From NCBI GenBank assembly GCA_015234045.1, contig JADFWU010000027.1:1-40417 (forward strand): 40,417 nt of DNA, in the 5' to 3' direction. Each line of letters opens with the position of its first letter. Position 1 is the first letter of the stretch. The translations under genes and the position numbers were made by a program. Of the stretch, positions 18,025 through 27,185 are shown piece after piece. This DNA comes from Magnetococcales bacterium. GTDB taxonomy: Bacteria; Pseudomonadota; Magnetococcia; Magnetococcales; JADFWU01. The notes under the pieces were generated by a model. That model was not told the origin of the DNA. It searched no databases and saw nothing but the letters and a program-made list of their open reading frames with translations.

Positions 18025-18333
18025 GATGGGACCTCTTCAATTTCTGTTTCCCCTGGAACAAACCCACTGAAGACAGAATCCAGAGAATGAGTGTCAAATC
18101 ACTATCTATCCCCTCCAACTCAGTTTGATATTTAGAAGAAGAAAACAATAAATCAAAGCATGCGTCACACTATTGAGACTCTTTTTCCATTAATCACATA
18201 CTCTTTTTGATGCTTTTTCGTACACAGTAATGCCCTATGCTATAGGGGTGATACATGTTTCGCAGCCCTCAATGAAGGATACACGATTTTACTTTTGAAC
18301 GGTGCAAAAATAGCCGAATAACGTATCACTATT
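18025..18333. other. 309-bp gap between the adenylate cyclase and binding-protein genes
   Basis: No coding frame is convincing here. A perfect hairpin CCCTAT-GCT-ATAGGG lies at 18233-18247, about 210 bp upstream of the binding-protein start. The stretch nearest that gene is AT-rich and probably carries its promoter. No clear terminator for the cyclase gene was found. Confidence 0.4.
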
Positions 18334-20460
18334 TTATTTACTCTCCAACCGCACCACGCCATCCCAATCAGTCCCTGGATCATTGGTTTGAAATGCCAAA
18401 CACCGTTGCCGATACAGTTCGGCGGGCCCATCTTCAGGGTACTCTCCCTGGAATTGATCAATCGCGTCCAGCGCCTCATCCCATCGTCTGTTTAGATAGT
18501 GGTCCCGGACAGATTCAAATGACGCAACCATTGTTTGATAGTATTCAGCCTGTTCACCATCACGCTCACACAGCAACTCAAAAATAGCCACACCCTCATT
18601 CTTGCCTTTGACTGCAATGGTATCCAACGGCCTGAACAGAAAATGGTCTTTAGCCCGATTCCGCGTCTCAGCACTAACCAGAATCTGGGTACTGTACACT
18701 TTGTTAACACCTTCCAAACGCGCTGCCAAATTAACGCTGTCGCCAATCACCGTGTAGTTCAACCGCTCGGTAGAGCCCATGTTACCGACAATTGTGGTGC
18801 CGGTGTGCAGACCAATTCGAGTGTAAAAGGCCGGTTTTCCCATCTCCACACGACTATTATTCAAGACCGTCACCGCCCGTTGGCAGTCCAAAGCCGCCTG
18901 ACAACCGGCACGCGCATGATGTTCATTCCCTTTGGGCGCACCCCAAAAAGCCATCACCGCATCGCCAATATATTTATCAATGGTGCCATCCTGATCCCGA
19001 ACACCACGACTCATCTCTTCCATGTATTCGGACAATTCTTCCATCAATTGTGCGGCTGGAACCTGTTCGGAAATCGTTGTAAATCCTGCGATATCAGAGA
19101 AAAACAGCGTGAGCGTCTTCTCTGAACCACCAGGCTGAACTTCAATGCCGGATTCGATCAGGTCTCTAACCAATTCAGCGGGCACATAACGGCGAAACGA
19201 TGAAAGGCTACGCTTCATGGTTTGGATGGTTTGACCCATGACATCAATTTCATGGATATTGGACTGGACATCAATCTCGCCTTCAAGATCAAACCCTTGG
19301 ATTTTCTCCACTTCAGCGGTTAACCGCTCAATAGGACGCGCAATACGCCGACCAAAGATCATACCAATCACCGAAGCCAACACCATGATCAAACCAGAAA
19401 TAATCAACATAACAGACTGAATCTGTTTTGCATTTCCGGTAAAGTCAGACTCAGGAATCAAAATGACAATCCGCCATTTTTTACCGAAACTATGCGGAAA
19501 CGAGACCACATAGCCCAATATTTTCTCATCACCACTGTCCAACTGGAAGCTATCTGCGCCGGTTTTACGAAAGATATCAACCGCAGGCGCAATCCATGGA
19601 TGATCAAACGCGCTCACTTTCATCGGACGCTGTTTGCCATTCTCTGTTGTCAATACTTTGGAAAAATCCGGGTAGGCAACAAATTGATCCTGTTCATCAA
19701 TAATAAAGGCCATGCTTTTATTGCTGATTTTATTCTGCTTCAGAAAAGCTGACATGCCGGACAGTGTGATATCTGCCGCCATTACACCTTTAAGCACACC
19801 ATCCTCACCATAAACAGGCTCAGAAACCGTCACACCCAACTGCTTGGTGGTGTAAAAGACATACGTATCCGTCCAATGTGCCGCTCCAGTCTGTTTGGCA
19901 CCTATGTACCACGGTCGCTTGCGCGGATCGTAGGCAGGATTCTGCGTCACCTCTTCGCGCAAATAGTTCAGATTCGCATCATAGTAGCGCATGGTTTTTA
20001 CAGCAGGCCCATCTACAGGCCGCTCAATCACCTGAAAACCATACTCTTTTTGCGGCGCAATCCACACGCCATTGATATAGGAACCATCTTCCTTGCCATA
20101 GTAGAGATAATCAACACCCTTTTGAGCATGGACACCTTGTAACAAATAGTTTTCCAGCTCTTTTTTATGCGCATCGGAAAGGCGTTCATTTTTAAATAGT
20201 GTGGCACTGATTTTAGTCAACGTCTGAGCGGGTTCGAAGTAGGCCACAGTCTTTTGGATCACCATTCTGCTCATGCGTATGGCAAGACGATGGGCGATAT
20301 CCAAAGAAGATTCCCGAGCCAGATAATAGGAGTAACTGGCAATAATCACCGCCGTAGGAATGGTTAATCCAACAATGATCAAAACAATGCTAAATTTGAA
20401 TTCACGCCGGACAAACAACCGATTGAATAATGGATGTTTTTTAATCATACTGGGAATCAT
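18334..20460 (-). CDS. Membrane dCache-HAMP class III adenylate cyclase
   Basis: 708 residues. A membrane segment near residue 25-45 precedes a large periplasmic dCache sensor (Y-D-P-R-x-R-P-W-Y and T-D-T-Y-V-F-Y are typical). A second membrane segment, HAMP (about 376-430), the class III cyclase domain (about 450-615) and a C-terminal helical tail follow. The metal-binding Asp residues lie in F-F-S-D-I-A-G-F-T and Y-I-G-D-A-V-M-A-F-W. Lys in I-D-K-Y and Thr in Y-T-V-I-G are the adenine-selecting residues, so cAMP is the expected product. Cache domains of this kind often bind amino acids or carboxylates. A GTG frame opens at 20517; the ATG at 20460 with GAGGG 6 nt upstream is preferred. Confidence 0.88.
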   Translation of the reverse strand: MIPSMIKKHPLFNRLFVRREFKFSIVLIIVGLTIPTAVIIASYSYYLARESSLDIAHRLAIRMSRMVIQKTVAYFEPAQTLTKISATLFKNERLSDAHKKELENYLLQGVHAQKGVDYLYYGKEDGSYINGVWIAPQKEYGFQVIERPVDGPAVKTMRYYDANLNYLREEVTQNPAYDPRKRPWYIGAKQTGAAHWTDTYVFYTTKQLGVTVSEPVYGEDGVLKGVMAADITLSGMSAFLKQNKISNKSMAFIIDEQDQFVAYPDFSKVLTTENGKQRPMKVSAFDHPWIAPAVDIFRKTGADSFQLDSGDEKILGYVVSFPHSFGKKWRIVILIPESDFTGNAKQIQSVMLIISGLIMVLASVIGMIFGRRIARPIERLTAEVEKIQGFDLEGEIDVQSNIHEIDVMGQTIQTMKRSLSSFRRYVPAELVRDLIESGIEVQPGGSEKTLTLFFSDIAGFTTISEQVPAAQLMEELSEYMEEMSRGVRDQDGTIDKYIGDAVMAFWGAPKGNEHHARAGCQAALDCQRAVTVLNNSRVEMGKPAFYTRIGLHTGTTIVGNMGSTERLNYTVIGDSVNLAARLEGVNKVYSTQILVSAETRNRAKDHFLFRPLDTIAVKGKNEGVAIFELLCERDGEQAEYYQTMVASFESVRDHYLNRRWDEALDAIDQFQGEYPEDGPAELYRQRCLAFQTNDPGTDWDGVVRLESK

Positions 20461-20735
20461 TCCCGCCCTCTTCTCTTGGAGATATTCTTTGTCGTTATCA
20501 ATGAAAACAGGTAACACTCATCACTGTAATGGTATCCTGATCTGTGAAGATCGAAAAGGGATAAGTTGTTATTTATCAATATAAAATTATCAAATAAATA
20601 CACTATTTTACTCCGGCTAGATATCTACTTGATTGATATCGAACCCATTGTATCACGCCATTTCATCGCTATACTTCATGAGGCACGCTCGAACATAGCG
20701 TTTTTCGCACCGCCGTTTTTTTTCAGGAGTCACCA
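20461..20735. promoter_or_regulatory. AT-rich divergent promoter region
   Basis: This 275-bp gap separates the leftward cyclase gene from the rightward membrane-protein gene and must hold both promoters. It contains a GATCT-GTGA-AGATC hairpin near 20540, two GATATC words and an AT-rich core. No specific regulator consensus was recognised. Confidence 0.45.
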
Positions 20736-21464
20736 TTGGACACACCCTGGCCCACGGCCTGGCTTATTGGACTGATCAGCTCTGTGCATTGTATCGGCAT
20801 GTGTGGCGGCATTTCAGGCATGTTGACTTATGCACTGCCTGCACCCATACGACAACAGCCTCGTGCATTTTTTCTGGCGCTCCTGACACAAAATATTGGT
20901 CGGATAACCAGCTATGCGCTGGCCGGACTGATTGCCGGCGGTATTGGTCAATCCCTCTGGTGGACATTGAGCCCCAGGATGGCACATGCATTGCCGCAAC
21001 TACTCAGCGCGATTGTACTTGTTCTGCTTGGGCTCTATCTGGCTGGACTGTTTCCGGGTATCGCCTTATTGGAAAATCTGGGTTCGCGCATCTGGCGTAT
21101 GTTTGAACCGATCACCCGTAAATTATTGCCCATTCGTTCCACGAGCGGCCTGTTTACCCTGGGTATGATCTGGGGCTGGTTTCCCTGTGGTTTGGTCTAT
21201 GCGGTACTTTTATGGACACTTTCCTTTGGCAATCCTGTCAAAGGAATGATCTTAATGACCGCATTTGGACTTGGCACTCTTCCTGGTGTATTATTGCAGG
21301 GTTTGTTTGCCGGTCGGCTGGGTGGTTGGATACGTCATCCACAGTTGATGCTGTTGACTGGGATGATTGTTTTAGCTGTGGGACTGTTTTCCCTGTACCG
21401 TCTCTGGCATGTCGAACCGATATGCCTGCCGTTGATTACTTATTCGGAGTGCATGGCTCCATGA
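20736..21464 (+). CDS. DsbD_2/TauE-SafE-like polytopic membrane protein
   Basis: 242 residues with about six membrane segments in two inverted halves. The first half opens with H-C-I-G-M-C-G-G (His18, Cys19) and the second with W-G-W-F-P-C-G. This paired cysteine signature marks the DsbD_2 type of the sulfite exporter TauE/SafE superfamily. Such proteins are commonly found near cbb3 oxidase and copper-handling genes, where they are thought to move reducing equivalents or metal. No oxidase genes are in the window. The start is TTG, chosen because AGGAG lies 7 nt upstream and no ATG precedes the conserved motif. Its TGA overlaps the next gene's ATG by 4 bp. Confidence 0.8.
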   Translation: MDTPWPTAWLIGLISSVHCIGMCGGISGMLTYALPAPIRQQPRAFFLALLTQNIGRITSYALAGLIAGGIGQSLWWTLSPRMAHALPQLLSAIVLVLLGLYLAGLFPGIALLENLGSRIWRMFEPITRKLLPIRSTSGLFTLGMIWGWFPCGLVYAVLLWTLSFGNPVKGMILMTAFGLGTLPGVLLQGLFAGRLGGWIRHPQLMLLTGMIVLAVGLFSLYRLWHVEPICLPLITYSECMAP

Positions 21465-22423
21465 CATGTAAATCCTCTAACAACACCATGATTGGCCAAG
21501 CACCGGCCTTCAAGTCAGTGATCAATGCTGTCTCAATGGTGGCACCCTCTGACGTGTCCGTATTGATCAATGGTGAAAGCGGCACTGGCAAAGAACTGCT
21601 CGCTCAACTGATCCATCAGAAAAGCACCCGACGCAATCGCCCAATGATTGCGCTCAACTGTGGTGCCTTGCCTGAGAATCTTGTTGAATCAGAGCTGTTT
21701 GGTCATCGGCGCGGCGCATTTACCGGTGCCGTTCAAGACAGCCCTGGGCTCATTCGCTCTGCCCAAGGTGGCACACTGTTTCTTGATGAAATCGGCGAAC
21801 TGCCACTCTCCATCCAACCCCGTTTATTACGCTTCCTGGAAACCGGCGAGATCCAACCGGTAGGCCATACACACACCCAAAAAGTGGACGCGCGTATTAT
21901 CGCCGCCACCAATCGTGATCTGCGTGTTGAGATGAAGGCTGGGCGTTTTCGGGAGGATCTGTTTTATCGGTTGAATGTAGTTCCTTTAACCTTACCGCCA
22001 CTGCGCGAACGTCATGGTGATATTGCACTCTTGATGGACACGCTTTCCAATCAATTTGCCCAACGACATAGCGTTAAAGCGCCGCGCTTTACCAAACCGG
22101 TACTTGAGGCTCTGAAACGTTATTCTTGGCCTGGCAATATCCGTGAACTGCGCAACTACTGCGAGAGAATGACTATTTTGGCACCGGGTAGCGAAGTCAG
22201 CTTGGCCCATCTGCCGGCTGAATTTCATCAACACACGCTCTCCTCTCACAATCAGGACAGTGCTGTCATCCTGCCCGATCATGGTATTGATTTGGCATCA
22301 TGGGAGCAAAACCTCATTTGCCAAGCACTCGAAAAAAGCCGTGGCAACAAGTCTAAAGCGGCGCGTTTACTTGGGTTAACGCGGGATACGTTGCTTTATC
22401 GCATCAAAAAATATGCGCTTTAG
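21461..22423 (+). CDS. Receiver-less sigma-54-dependent transcriptional activator (AAA+ and Fis-type HTH)
   Basis: 320 residues beginning almost directly with the AAA+ domain. Walker A is G-E-S-G-T-G-K-E, the sigma-54 contact loop is G-A-F-T-G-A, Walker B is L-F-L-D-E-I-G-E, the arginine-finger region is F-R-E-D-L-F-Y-R-L-N, and sensor II is W-P-G-N-I-R-E-L. A Fis-like helix-turn-helix ends the protein (N-K-S-K-A-A-R-L-L-G-L-T-R-D-T-L). No receiver, GAF or PAS domain is present, as in PspF-type activators that are controlled by a separate inhibitor. The ATG at 21461 forms an ATGA overlap with the upstream membrane-protein gene; an alternative ATG at 21422 would add 13 residues. The coupling hints that the membrane protein may influence this activator. 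Confidence 0.88.
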   Translation: MTCKSSNNTMIGQAPAFKSVINAVSMVAPSDVSVLINGESGTGKELLAQLIHQKSTRRNRPMIALNCGALPENLVESELFGHRRGAFTGAVQDSPGLIRSAQGGTLFLDEIGELPLSIQPRLLRFLETGEIQPVGHTHTQKVDARIIAATNRDLRVEMKAGRFREDLFYRLNVVPLTLPPLRERHGDIALLMDTLSNQFAQRHSVKAPRFTKPVLEALKRYSWPGNIRELRNYCERMTILAPGSEVSLAHLPAEFHQHTLSSHNQDSAVILPDHGIDLASWEQNLICQALEKSRGNKSKAARLLGLTRDTLLYRIKKYAL

Positions 22424-22505
22424 TTCGCACGCATAAATATTAAATGTGGGAACTATGAACATCATGCGCTCACTTTTTACATTCTCTGTGGCTGTAGTTT
22501 GGCCC

Positions 22506-24407
22506 TCAGTTGCTCTCTTCCTCTCTGAGCGCTTCCAACACTTCCCAGCGGGCGTATAGCTTTTCCAATTGAGCGTCTACCGTCTCCAACTCTGATTGTG
22601 TTTTGGAGACATCATCTCCCGCTTGTTTATAGAGATCAGGATCGGCCAAAGTCTCTGTCAATGCCGCTTGGCGTGTTTCCAGTGTTTCAATCTCTGCGGG
22701 CAATTTTTCAAGCGCCTGCTTTTGACGAAACCCAAAGCGCTTTGGTTTGCCTTTGGCAGGGCGTTTTGATTTTTTTTGGCTTTTCTTGGGTGTGCTCTGT
22801 GGTGTTTCTGGTTGTGGACGCTGTTGTAGCCAGTCATCATAGCCACCCGCATAATCACCAATCCGACCATCCTGTTCAAAAACCAGTGTACTGGTCACCA
22901 CGTTATTGATGAAGGCACGGTCATGACTTACCAAAAGCAATGTGCCGCCGAAGTCGAGTAGCAACTCTTCCAAAAGCTCCAGAGTTTCGGTATCCAGATC
23001 GTTGGTTGGCTCATCCATTACCAACATGTTGGCAGGTTTTAAGAACAGCCTGGCCAACAACAACCGGTTACGTTCACCACCTGAAAGAGATTTAACCGGA
23101 GAACGTGCGCGATCCGGTGAAAAAAGAAAATCTGACAGATAGCTGATAATATGGCGTTGCTGACCTTTAACCGTCACATGTTGTGAACCATTGGCCACAC
23201 TATCCGATACGGTCTGATTCTCATCCAATTGAGCACGATGTTGATCGAAATAGGCCACCTCGAGACGTGTACCCTGTTTGATCTCGCCCTGTTTTGGTGT
23301 CAACTCGCCCAAAAGAAGTTTCAGCAACGTTGATTTGCCACATCCATTGGGACCAATGATGCCCACCTTATCGCCGCGCAGAATGATGGTATTGAGATCG
23401 CGGATATAGGTTTCAGACCCATAGGCATAGCTGACGTTTTTCGCTTTAACCACCAGTTTCCCGGAGCGCTCCGCCTCACTCAGCTCCAATTTGGCTTTAC
23501 CGATCTGCTCCCGACGCTGGCTGCGCTGGCGGCGCATCTTCTCCAAGGCCCTCACCCGCCCTTCATTGCGGGTTCGACGCGCTTTGATCCCTTTGCGAAT
23601 CCAAACCTCTTCCTGGGCCAATTTCTTATCAAAACGGGCCTGTTCAGCCTGTTCGGCATCCAATGCCGCCTGTTTACCCTTCAGGTAGGCGTTGTAATCG
23701 CCTGGCCAGTCAGTGAGCTGACCACGGTCAAGCTCAATAATGCGCGTGGCAACATTTTGTAGGAAAAAACGATCATGGGTGACAAACAACAGCGCACATC
23801 GATCTGTTATCAGGAAATTTTCCAGCCATTGGATGGCCTCGATGTCCAAATGGTTGGTAGGCTCATCCAACAAAAGCAGATCGGGCTGACGCACCAACGC
23901 TTGCGCCAGTAGCACCCGGCGTTTCAAACCACCTGAAAGGGACTCAAACGCCATATCGGCATTGAGCTCCAAACGGGATAACGTAGTCTCAACCTGTTGC
24001 TGAATTTTCCAACCATCCACAGTATCCAGCTGATGTTGCACCTCTTCCAGCGCCGATAAAAGCACTTCGTTGCTGGTTTCACTCAACTGTTTGCCAATGG
24101 CGTGATATTCGGATAACAATGCACCGATCTCGCCCAAGCCATCCGAAACCACTGTCATTACCGAGCCGGTCAGATCCTCCGGCACTTCCTGGACCAAATA
24201 GCCCACACGCAACCCAGGGCTGCGATGTATGGAACCTTGATCGGGCAGCGTCTCACCGGTGATCAAACGCATAAAAGTGGTCTTGCCCGTACCATTGCGA
24301 CCAATCATCGCAACCCGCTCGCCCTGGCTGATGCGAAAATCAACCTTGTCCAACAGGTCGGCTGCACCAAAACCCAGCGAAACACCGCGAAGGGTTATCA
24401 AGTCCAT
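22506..24407 (-). CDS. uup: ABC-F ATPase Uup
   Basis: 633 residues with two ABC domains in one chain and no membrane segments. Walker A motifs are G-R-N-G-T-G-K-T-T and G-P-N-G-C-G-K-S-T, signature motifs L-S-G-G-L-K-R-R and L-S-G-G-E-R-N-R, and Walker B motifs L-L-L-D-E-P-T-N-H-L-D and V-M-D-E-P-T-N-D-L-D. A basic linker rich in K/P/Q precedes a C-terminal coiled coil (about 565-630), the feature that distinguishes Uup from other ABC-F proteins and that binds branched DNA. Uup acts at ribosomes and affects precise transposon excision. GGAGAG lies 5 nt before the ATG. The 82-bp convergent gap to the activator gene shows no clear terminator. Confidence 0.92.
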   Translation of the reverse strand: MDLITLRGVSLGFGAADLLDKVDFRISQGERVAMIGRNGTGKTTFMRLITGETLPDQGSIHRSPGLRVGYLVQEVPEDLTGSVMTVVSDGLGEIGALLSEYHAIGKQLSETSNEVLLSALEEVQHQLDTVDGWKIQQQVETTLSRLELNADMAFESLSGGLKRRVLLAQALVRQPDLLLLDEPTNHLDIEAIQWLENFLITDRCALLFVTHDRFFLQNVATRIIELDRGQLTDWPGDYNAYLKGKQAALDAEQAEQARFDKKLAQEEVWIRKGIKARRTRNEGRVRALEKMRRQRSQRREQIGKAKLELSEAERSGKLVVKAKNVSYAYGSETYIRDLNTIILRGDKVGIIGPNGCGKSTLLKLLLGELTPKQGEIKQGTRLEVAYFDQHRAQLDENQTVSDSVANGSQHVTVKGQQRHIISYLSDFLFSPDRARSPVKSLSGGERNRLLLARLFLKPANMLVMDEPTNDLDTETLELLEELLLDFGGTLLLVSHDRAFINNVVTSTLVFEQDGRIGDYAGGYDDWLQQRPQPETPQSTPKKSQKKSKRPAKGKPKRFGFRQKQALEKLPAEIETLETRQAALTETLADPDLYKQAGDDVSKTQSELETVDAQLEKLYARWEVLEALREEESN

Positions 24408-24446
24408 GTTCTCTCCCTGGATTGCGCTTGCTCTCAGTTATAGATC

Positions 24447-24459
24447 TGTCATTATGACA
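24447..24459. promoter_or_regulatory. Palindrome TGTCATTATGACA between divergent genes
   Basis: A perfect inverted repeat around a single central T, in the middle of the 98-bp region between uup (minus) and the flavin oxidoreductase (plus). Its position suits an operator for either gene. The regulator is unknown. Confidence 0.4.
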
Positions 24460-24505
24460 TGCAGTGCCGTGATGGCTCACCTCAAGCGCTGAGAGGATAT
24501 CCCAT

Positions 24506-25930
24506 ATGTCTGCAACAATCCATACCGACCTGTGTATCATCGGTGCCGGATCTGGTGGACTTTCCGTTGCCGCTGGTGCCATCCAAATGGGTGCTTCTGT
24601 TGTTCTTCTTGAGCGCCACCGCATGGGCGGTGACTGTCTGAACACCGGTTGTATCCCATCCAAAGCCCTAATCGCCGCAGCACACGCAGCGCAATGCATT
24701 CGCACCGCAAACCGTTTTGGCATCCAAACCCAGCAACCAGAGGTTACTATGGACCGGGTTCATGCCCATGTCCATGATATCATTGGTCAGATTGAACCTC
24801 ATGATTCAGTCGCACGGTTTGAAAAATTGGGTTGCCGTGTTATTCAACAAAGTGGCCGGTTTGATAGCCCCAATGAGGTTGTCACCGACACACACCGTAT
24901 CCGCGCCAAACGTTTTGTCATTGCGACCGGCTCTCAGCCAGCCATTCCGCCCATTCCTGGCTTACAAGACCTGCCGTACTTTACCAATGAGACCATTTTC
25001 GACCGAAAAGAACACATTCCCAGATTGTTGGTCATCGGTGGTGGTCCTATTGGTCTTGAACTCGCTCAGGCGTTCCAACGTCTTGGTACACAAGTCACCA
25101 TTCTGGTGCGCTCGACACTCATGCCGAAAGATGATGCCGAATTGACCCAAGTGGTGCAACGGTGCCTGGAATCTGAAGGCATCACCATTCACAGCGGTAT
25201 CCGCTTTATTCGAGCTGAACACGATCCAACCGGCGTAGCGGTTGAGATCGACAAAGGCAGCTCCCGCATTCGCGTAGAAGGTACACACCTGCTCATCGCC
25301 ACAGGCCGTAAACCCAATTGTGATGCGCTCAATCTGGATGCCGCCGGCATCAACCACACCAGCAAAGGCATTCCCGTAGATGCCCGACTGCGTACCAACC
25401 GCAAACATATCTTTGCTATCGGTGATGTGGCTGGGCCTTATCTTTTCACTCATATGGCTGGCTACCAAGCAGGCATTGTAATCCGCAACGCACTGTTTCG
25501 CCTTCCAGCCAAAGTCAATTATGGTGCTGTTCCATGGGTGACGTACACCGACCCGGAACTCGCCCATGTGGGAATGACGGAACAAGATGCCCGACAAGCA
25601 GGCAAGTTTGTCCAGACATTGACCAAACCATTCGAAGAGAACGACCGCGCTCGAGCAGAGCGGGAAACCGATGGATTGATCAAAGTGGTGCTGGGTCGAA
25701 GAGGACGAATTTTAGGCGCTTCAATCGTTGGTCCTCGGGCCGGTGAGTTGATTCAGCCCTGGATTCTGGCCATAAACAATAAAATGAAAATCGGTGCCAT
25801 GGCGACGATTATCACACCTTATCCAACCCTGGGTGAAATCAATAAAGGCGTGGCAGGATCGTTCTACACACCGTCACTATTCAGCAAACGAACCCGTAAG
25901 ATAGTGCGCTGGCTGATGCGTTTCAGTTGA
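24506..25930 (+). CDS. MerA-like FAD-dependent pyridine nucleotide-disulfide oxidoreductase
   Basis: 474 residues. The FAD Rossmann motif is I-I-G-A-G-S-G-G-L-S, followed by the redox-active disulfide G-G-D-C-L-N-T-G-C-I-P-S-K, the NAD(P) motif V-I-G-G-G-P-I-G-L-E, and the second FAD motif H-I-F-A-I-G-D-V-A-G. The C-terminal interface motif reads P-Y-P-T-L-G-E, where dihydrolipoamide dehydrogenases have H-P-T. The catalytic His is thus replaced by Tyr, as in mercuric-reductase-like relatives, and lipoamide is an unlikely substrate. There is no heavy-metal-binding N-terminal domain, so mercury reduction is not implied. GAGAGGAT precedes the ATG. It converges on the MBOAT gene with only 5 bp between stop codons. 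Confidence 0.85.
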   Translation: MSATIHTDLCIIGAGSGGLSVAAGAIQMGASVVLLERHRMGGDCLNTGCIPSKALIAAAHAAQCIRTANRFGIQTQQPEVTMDRVHAHVHDIIGQIEPHDSVARFEKLGCRVIQQSGRFDSPNEVVTDTHRIRAKRFVIATGSQPAIPPIPGLQDLPYFTNETIFDRKEHIPRLLVIGGGPIGLELAQAFQRLGTQVTILVRSTLMPKDDAELTQVVQRCLESEGITIHSGIRFIRAEHDPTGVAVEIDKGSSRIRVEGTHLLIATGRKPNCDALNLDAAGINHTSKGIPVDARLRTNRKHIFAIGDVAGPYLFTHMAGYQAGIVIRNALFRLPAKVNYGAVPWVTYTDPELAHVGMTEQDARQAGKFVQTLTKPFEENDRARAERETDGLIKVVLGRRGRILGASIVGPRAGELIQPWILAINNKMKIGAMATIITPYPTLGEINKGVAGSFYTPSLFSKRTRKIVRWLMRFS

Positions 25931-25935
25931 TTTTT

Positions 25936-27138
25936 CTACATCACTGAAGGCAGATAGATACCAGTCAACAGCTTGATCAACAGGTAAAATCCATCCAACA
26001 CGGTTCCGCTCTTATCCGTGGCTGCAAAGGCATAGCTTCCGGTAACAAACACCATGGTAAACGCAATACCCAACCCCTTGGCCAGCGGATGTTTACTGGG
26101 ACGGTATTTATACCGTTTTCGCATGAACCTCTGGAAATGACCATAAAAGATGATACCAACAGCATGATATAGCCCCCAAAAGAGCCAGTTCAGCGTTGCA
26201 CCGTGCCATAGACCAATAGTGGCCATGGTTGCCAATACCGCATGAGTGGGATTGCGGGTCAGTCCAATCATCGGCATATAGATATAGGCACGACACCAAC
26301 CGGACAGAGAGATATGCCAGCGCTGCCAAAATACCTGAATGTTGGATGCCAACACTGGAAAATTGAAGTTCTCCATAATTCGAAAACCAAACAGCCGTGA
26401 TGAACCGATGGCAATATCCGAATATGCTGAGAAATCAAGATAGGCGTAGATAAAAAACAGAACCACATACATCCAGGTACGCATCCATGACGCCAACTCT
26501 GGGTCGTTAACGGCTTGGGCAACCAACGGCGCACTCATCAAGGGAATGATTATCCCCTCGGCGATGACAAACTTTTTGATTAAACCATGGGCAATGCGTG
26601 TCAGACCATCGGCAATATCGGCAGAATTGATAGTCTTACTGCGGTTCTTAATGAATGCATCAAACCGCTCAATAGGACCTGCCGGATAGATCGGGAAAAA
26701 GAAGATATATAGAAAAAATATGGAAAAATCGTGCTGTTTTATGTTTCCACGCCGAGTTTCCAAGGCATAATGAATCAGCTTGAAGGTAAAATAGGAGATG
26801 CCGAATGGCAGAACCAGTGACATCACCGCCTCATTGTCACTGATAAACTGACCCAGCAATGCAGGACGCAGCTTGAAAAAAGCCAACTGAGCAATCAATC
26901 CCCAGATCAACCAGGAGAGAATGCGCCGTTTGGATTCATCTCCCCCGTTCAGATGCCGCGAACAATAATAAAAAGCACTGGTCCACACAATAAGCGAGAC
27001 AACCGCCATCCAATCGGCTGGTAACAACAACCCCACCGAAACGATACCAAGAAACGACACCCTGAAACGGTCAGGAATGAGCCAGAAAACAACGGCTGCA
27101 CCTAATAAAACCAACCAGTAGGAAAGATCGGTGATCAT
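25936..27138 (-). CDS. MBOAT-family O-acyltransferase (DltB/AlgI-like)
   Basis: 400 residues with about ten or more membrane segments. The MBOAT core is clear: F-P-I-Y-P-A-G-P-I-E-R-F, D-F-S-A-Y-S-D-I-A-I-G, F-W-Q-R-W-H-I-S-L-S, and the active-site His312 in L-W-H-G-A-T-L-N-W-L-F-W-G. DltB passes D-alanine from its carrier protein through a membrane funnel to the outer face; AlgI and PatA do the same with acetyl groups. As last gene of the operon it sits 47 bp after the DltX-like microprotein gene and downstream of carrier-protein and ligase genes, which points to an ACP-linked donor rather than acetyl-CoA. The ATG at 27138 has a weak GGGG 5 nt upstream; an in-frame GTG lies at 27144. Confidence 0.9.
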   Translation of the reverse strand: MITDLSYWLVLLGAAVVFWLIPDRFRVSFLGIVSVGLLLPADWMAVVSLIVWTSAFYYCSRHLNGGDESKRRILSWLIWGLIAQLAFFKLRPALLGQFISDNEAVMSLVLPFGISYFTFKLIHYALETRRGNIKQHDFSIFFLYIFFFPIYPAGPIERFDAFIKNRSKTINSADIADGLTRIAHGLIKKFVIAEGIIIPLMSAPLVAQAVNDPELASWMRTWMYVVLFFIYAYLDFSAYSDIAIGSSRLFGFRIMENFNFPVLASNIQVFWQRWHISLSGWCRAYIYMPMIGLTRNPTHAVLATMATIGLWHGATLNWLFWGLYHAVGIIFYGHFQRFMRKRYKYRPSKHPLAKGLGIAFTMVFVTGSYAFAATDKSGTVLDGFYLLIKLLTGIYLPSVM

Positions 27139-27147
27139 TGACACCCC

Positions 27148-27171
27148 ATGCCGGCATTATTGTATTGCCGG
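27148..27171 (-). other. Hairpin between the DltX-like and MBOAT genes
   Basis: CCGGCA (27151-27156) pairs with TGCCGG (27166-27171). An alternative perfect 10-bp palindrome, ATGCCGGCAT, covers 27148-27157. The structure ends 9 nt before the MBOAT ATG, so it could tune translation of the last gene or act as an mRNA processing point. Confidence 0.4.
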
Positions 27172-27185
27172 ACAATGCTCAGAAT

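Noticed and set aside
22455-22559. A 34-codon plus-strand frame with a hydrophobic stretch between the sigma-54 activator and uup.
   Set aside because: It has no real ribosome site, and half of it is antisense to the end of uup; it is most likely chance.
24506-25930. Calling the flavoprotein dihydrolipoamide dehydrogenase or mercuric reductase.
   Set aside because: The catalytic His of the former is replaced by Tyr, and there are no mer genes or metal-binding N-terminal domain for the latter.
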